From Ruminococcus sp. (lineage in GTDB: Bacteria > Bacillota > Clostridia > Oscillospirales > Acutalibacteraceae): a stretch of 64,000 nucleotides of DNA. The position numbers and the translations under genes are program-made. The DNA lies in the NCBI GenBank assembly GCA_017403985.1, contig JAFRDE010000021.1, forward strand, positions 1-64,000, written 5' to 3'. Positions 61,359 to 64,000 of the stretch are shown here, piece after piece (position 1 is the first letter of the stretch; each line of letters opens with the position of its first letter). The notes under the pieces were generated by a model. It did not search any database. It saw only the letters and a list, made by a program, of their open reading frames with translations, and was not told the origin of the DNA.

Positions 61359-62218
61359 TTAAAAGTTATAAATTACGCAGATTCCTCGCGAATGCATTTA
61401 TTTACATTCTCCTCGCCGTTCTGGGCCTTATCTGGATCTCTCCGCTGTGCTACCTCGTGCTACACTCCTTCCGTGACGAAGGTCTGGCGTATGTATCCTA
61501 CCTGATCCCCAAAAAGCTGTCGTTCCAGAACTATATCGACCTGTTCACCGTTACCTCCAAGAGCTCGATGAACTTCCCGAGATGGTTCATGAACACCTTT
61601 ATCGTAGCTATCTTCAGCTGCATCATCTCTACTCTTGCCGTTATGATGGTCTCCTACGCGTTCAGCCGTCTGAGATTCAAGGCAAGAAAGCCCCTGATCA
61701 ACATCGGCATGATCCTGGGTATGTTCCCCGGCTTCATGACCATGATCGCTATCTACTATCTGTTAAAGGCGATGGGTCTCCTCGAGCTGCCTCTGTTAGC
61801 GCTGATCATCTGCTACTCGGCAGGCGCGGGACTTGGTTATCAGATAAGTAAAGGCTTCTTTGATACGATACCGCGCGCCTTGGATGAAGCCGCTACGATA
61901 GACGGCGCCACCCGTAACCAGATCTTCTGGAAGATCATTCTTCCGATGTCTAAGCCGATCCTTGTCTACACCGTACTGACCTCGTTCATCGGTCCCTGGA
62001 CAGACTTCATTCTGGCGAAGATCATCGTCGGTAAGGATATCCCGAACTACACGGTTGCTATCGGTCTGCAGATGCTGATCGACGCCGACCACGTTCTGAA
62101 CAACTTCAAGAAGTTCCTCGCGGGCTCCGTTGTCGTAGCTGTCCCGATTACCACTCTGTTCCTGATCATGCAGAGATATTACGTAGAAGGCGTTACCGCC
62201 GGCGGCGTAAAGGGCTAA
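61355..62218 (+). CDS. MalG-like sugar ABC transporter permease
   Basis: 287 residues, six membrane segments. EAA loop: DEAATIDGATRNQIFWKIIL near residue 180. It ends YYVEGVTAGGVKG as MalG proteins do. No ATPase gene lies in the operon here; a shared MsmX-type ATPase elsewhere is likely (inference). Start overlaps the malF-like stop. Confidence 0.93.
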   Translation: MIKSYKLRRFLANAFIYILLAVLGLIWISPLCYLVLHSFRDEGLAYVSYLIPKKLSFQNYIDLFTVTSKSSMNFPRWFMNTFIVAIFSCIISTLAVMMVSYAFSRLRFKARKPLINIGMILGMFPGFMTMIAIYYLLKAMGLLELPLLALIICYSAGAGLGYQISKGFFDTIPRALDEAATIDGATRNQIFWKIILPMSKPILVYTVLTSFIGPWTDFILAKIIVGKDIPNYTVAIGLQMLIDADHVLNNFKKFLAGSVVVAVPITTLFLIMQRYYVEGVTAGGVKG

Positions 62219-62233
62219 TCTATTATCAATTGC

Positions 62234-62261
62234 AAAGGGCGGAGGCTTTCTCCGCCCTTTT
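62234..62261 (+). terminator. Intrinsic terminator after the permease genes
   Basis: AAAGGGCGGAG / CTCCGCCCTTT with a five-base loop and a T-run. Confidence 0.85.
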
Positions 62262-62278
62262 GTGATTATTGAGATTCT

Positions 62279-62382
62279 TGTAGGGACGAGCATTGCTCGT
62301 CCGGCGCTGCTTCCGCGACTTTGAAAAGTTTTTGCTGTATGCAAAGCCCGTTTGGCGGACGACCACTGGTCGTCCCTACAAT
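62279..62382. repeat. Palindromic intergenic repeat, 'TGTAGGGACGAG' type
   Basis: TGTAGGGACGAGCATTGCTC and its inverse ACCACTGGTCGTCCCTACA close a ~104-base unit. Similar words occur at 51990-52080. Confidence 0.7.
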
Positions 62383-62403
62383 AATTGAATAAAGAGGTGT
62401 ACT

Positions 62404-63987
62404 ATGAAAAAATTCCTTTCCCTTCTTTTAGCGGTATGTATGATCGCCTCGCTGCTCGCGGCGTGCGGCGGCTCCTCCGACCCGGTCGATAATAATAAGG
62501 CGGAGGCGTCAACCGACAAATACCGCAGCTTTTATCAGGTATGGATCGGCTCGTTCTGTGATTCCGACGGCAACAAGACCGGCGATCTTCAGGGCTTGAT
62601 CTCCAAGCTCGACTACATCAACGACGGCGATCCGAACGCGGGCGACGACCTCGGCGCGGACGGTATCTGGCTCTCGCCGATGATGCCCTCCACGACCTAC
62701 CATAAATATAATGTGCGCGACTATTACAATATCGATCCTCAGTTCGGCACCTTGGAGGATTTTGAACAGCTGATCGAGGATTGCCACAGCCGCGGTATCA
62801 AGGTGATCATCGACCTCGTTCTCAATCACAGCGGCGCCGATCATGAATTCTTCCTCAAGGCGTGCGACGAGCTGCGCGAGGGCAAAGAGGACGGCTACGC
62901 GCGGTACTACAACTTCTCGAAAAAGCAGGATTCCGTCTATCAGCACCCTGTCAGCGGCACCGACTACTATTATCAGGGCGACTTCTGGGATCAGATGCCC
63001 GACTGGAACCTGAGCTTTGAGGGTACCCGCGATTACTTTGACGAGGTCACCAAGTTCTGGCTGGATAAGGGCGTCGACGGCTTCCGTCTTGACGCCGTCA
63101 AGTACTTTGCGGATAAGAACACGGACGCCGAAGAGTTTCTGAAGTGGTTCTGCGACATGGCGAGAGGTTATAACCCCGACGTCTATGTGGTCGGCGAAGA
63201 CTGGGACGACGCCGGCAACGTCTACGATATGTATGAAAGCGGCGTCGACAGCCTGTTCAATTTCAAATTTGCCAACTCCGGCGGCGAGTTTATGCTGGCG
63301 AGCCACACCATGACTTCCGACGCGCTGAAGAAACTCAAGAAATATGACGATAATATCAAAAAGCGCAACGAGAACGCCATTAACGCTAACTTCCTCACCA
63401 ATCACGACATGACGCGCGTCGCCAACATTCTCGATGAGGACGACAACAAGATGGCGGCGGCGCTGTATATGCTCGCTCCCGGCAACAGCTTTACCTACAA
63501 CGGCGAAGAGATCGGTATGGAAGCCGACGGCAACGAAGATCCCTACAAGCGCACGGCGATGATCTGGGACAACGAGAATCTGCCCGATATCACGGTCGAA
63601 GGGATCAAGGCGCAGGAAAATGAACTCGGCGGCGTTGAACAGCAGCTCAAGGACGATCACAGCCTGCTCAACACCTACCGCAAGCTCTTCAAGCTGCGCC
63701 TGCAAAATCCGGAGATCGCCCGCGGCGATATCGAAGAGGTACTCGATCTCGGTGATCCCAACGTCGGCGGCATGATCATCAATCACGACGGTTCGCGCGT
63801 CCTTGTGATCCACAATACAACGGAGGAAGCGAAGGAGCTCACTGTCGATATGATCGAAAATCCCGAGCTCAGAGGCTGGGTGTACGGCGACCTCACAGAG
63901 GAGCCCAACAAAGAAACGCCCAAGCTGAACGGTACGACGCTGACTCTTCCGGTGCGTACTTCTGTTGTTATCAAAGAAAACAAGTAA
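62404..63987 (+). CDS. Secreted GH13 alpha-amylase-family lipoprotein
   Basis: 527 residues. Signal and lipobox LLAACGG, then a GH13 barrel with all four conserved regions: DLVLNHSG, GFRLDAVKYF (nucleophile Asp), YVVGEDWDD (acid/base Glu) and FLTNHDMTR (stabilising Asp). A C-terminal beta domain follows (GGMIINHDGSRVLVIHN). Close relatives are alpha-amylases or neopullulanases that cut starch at the surface. The products would feed the transporter encoded upstream. GAGGTG precedes the ATG. The gene ends just before the window edge. Confidence 0.93.
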   Translation: MKKFLSLLLAVCMIASLLAACGGSSDPVDNNKAEASTDKYRSFYQVWIGSFCDSDGNKTGDLQGLISKLDYINDGDPNAGDDLGADGIWLSPMMPSTTYHKYNVRDYYNIDPQFGTLEDFEQLIEDCHSRGIKVIIDLVLNHSGADHEFFLKACDELREGKEDGYARYYNFSKKQDSVYQHPVSGTDYYYQGDFWDQMPDWNLSFEGTRDYFDEVTKFWLDKGVDGFRLDAVKYFADKNTDAEEFLKWFCDMARGYNPDVYVVGEDWDDAGNVYDMYESGVDSLFNFKFANSGGEFMLASHTMTSDALKKLKKYDDNIKKRNENAINANFLTNHDMTRVANILDEDDNKMAAALYMLAPGNSFTYNGEEIGMEADGNEDPYKRTAMIWDNENLPDITVEGIKAQENELGGVEQQLKDDHSLLNTYRKLFKLRLQNPEIARGDIEEVLDLGDPNVGGMIINHDGSRVLVIHNTTEEAKELTVDMIENPELRGWVYGDLTEEPNKETPKLNGTTLTLPVRTSVVIKENK

Positions 63988-64000
63988 TTGTTACCGATTT

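Noticed and set aside
62509..63813. A 434-residue minus-strand frame opposite the amylase gene
   Set aside because: Antisense to all four GH13 motifs; no start signal; Val/Ile/Asp-rich shadow composition.
1..64000. tRNA, rRNA or CRISPR arrays
   Set aside because: No cloverleaf with a T-loop, no rRNA blocks and no evenly spaced repeats were seen. The repeats present are intergenic palindromes.

Overview
The window looks like chromosome of a Gram-positive, anaerobic, probably gut Clostridia of the Oscillospiraceae/Ruminococcus kind. The evidence is a cysteine T-box leader, a SigH-like sigma factor, RqcH/NFACT, WalJ-RlmH, a BspA-type surface protein, type I dockerin domains on secreted proteins, and many short inverted or direct intergenic repeats of the sort common in that group. 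No rRNA, tRNA or CRISPR array was seen. The species assignment is inference.

Layout. 1-4.1 kb: the tail of an XRE regulator, a DUF4173-type membrane protein, a 59-codon winged-helix-like protein that seems to start at AUA, and a membrane protein joining RCK/TrkA-like domains to a prokaryotic RyR domain. 4.1-20 kb (mostly minus strand): housekeeping genes, namely T-box-cysE-cysS, pgsA, recA, recX-rimO, DUF1385-prmC, a two-component system, lipoproteins, trmB, and DUF1858-trmK-nif3. 20.3-22.8 kb: a secreted BspA-like protein with three Ig-like repeats.

22.9-38.2 kb is an accessory region that resembles a decayed mobilizable element. It holds a mobC-like gene, an IS200 remnant, and a TetR-controlled redox/esterase cluster with two secreted flavodoxins, one carrying a dockerin. 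It ends with a RepA_N-like initiator, a TnpW-like protein and a large serine recombinase. Between these lies a minus-strand module that I regard as the most unusual part of the window. Two tandem structured noncoding RNAs, each with its own promoter and intrinsic terminator and with covarying helices, lie directly upstream of a compact operon: SLOG protein, 118-aa unknown, 117-aa receiver-like protein, exonuclease III-family nuclease, and a free-standing group II-type reverse transcriptase with an HNH motif and a long C-terminal extension. The nuclease and reverse transcriptase genes overlap by four bases. I infer an RNA/RT/nuclease conflict or retroelement-derived system; function is untested.

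38.3-40.9 kb encodes a large secreted protein with a CHAP-like region, ricin-type and C-type lectin domains and a dockerin. 41.3-54.1 kb returns to core genes: a zinc-ribbon protein, SigH-like factor, comM/yifB broken by an in-frame TAG, three GNAT acetyltransferases, an epimerase, murA, walJ, rlmH, rqcH and a Na/Pi cotransporter. 54.1-57.8 kb (minus) carries alkD, trxB, an MntR-like regulator and murE. 58.3-64 kb is a maltodextrin uptake operon: binding lipoprotein, MalF- and MalG-like permeases, and a secreted GH13 alpha-amylase lipoprotein.
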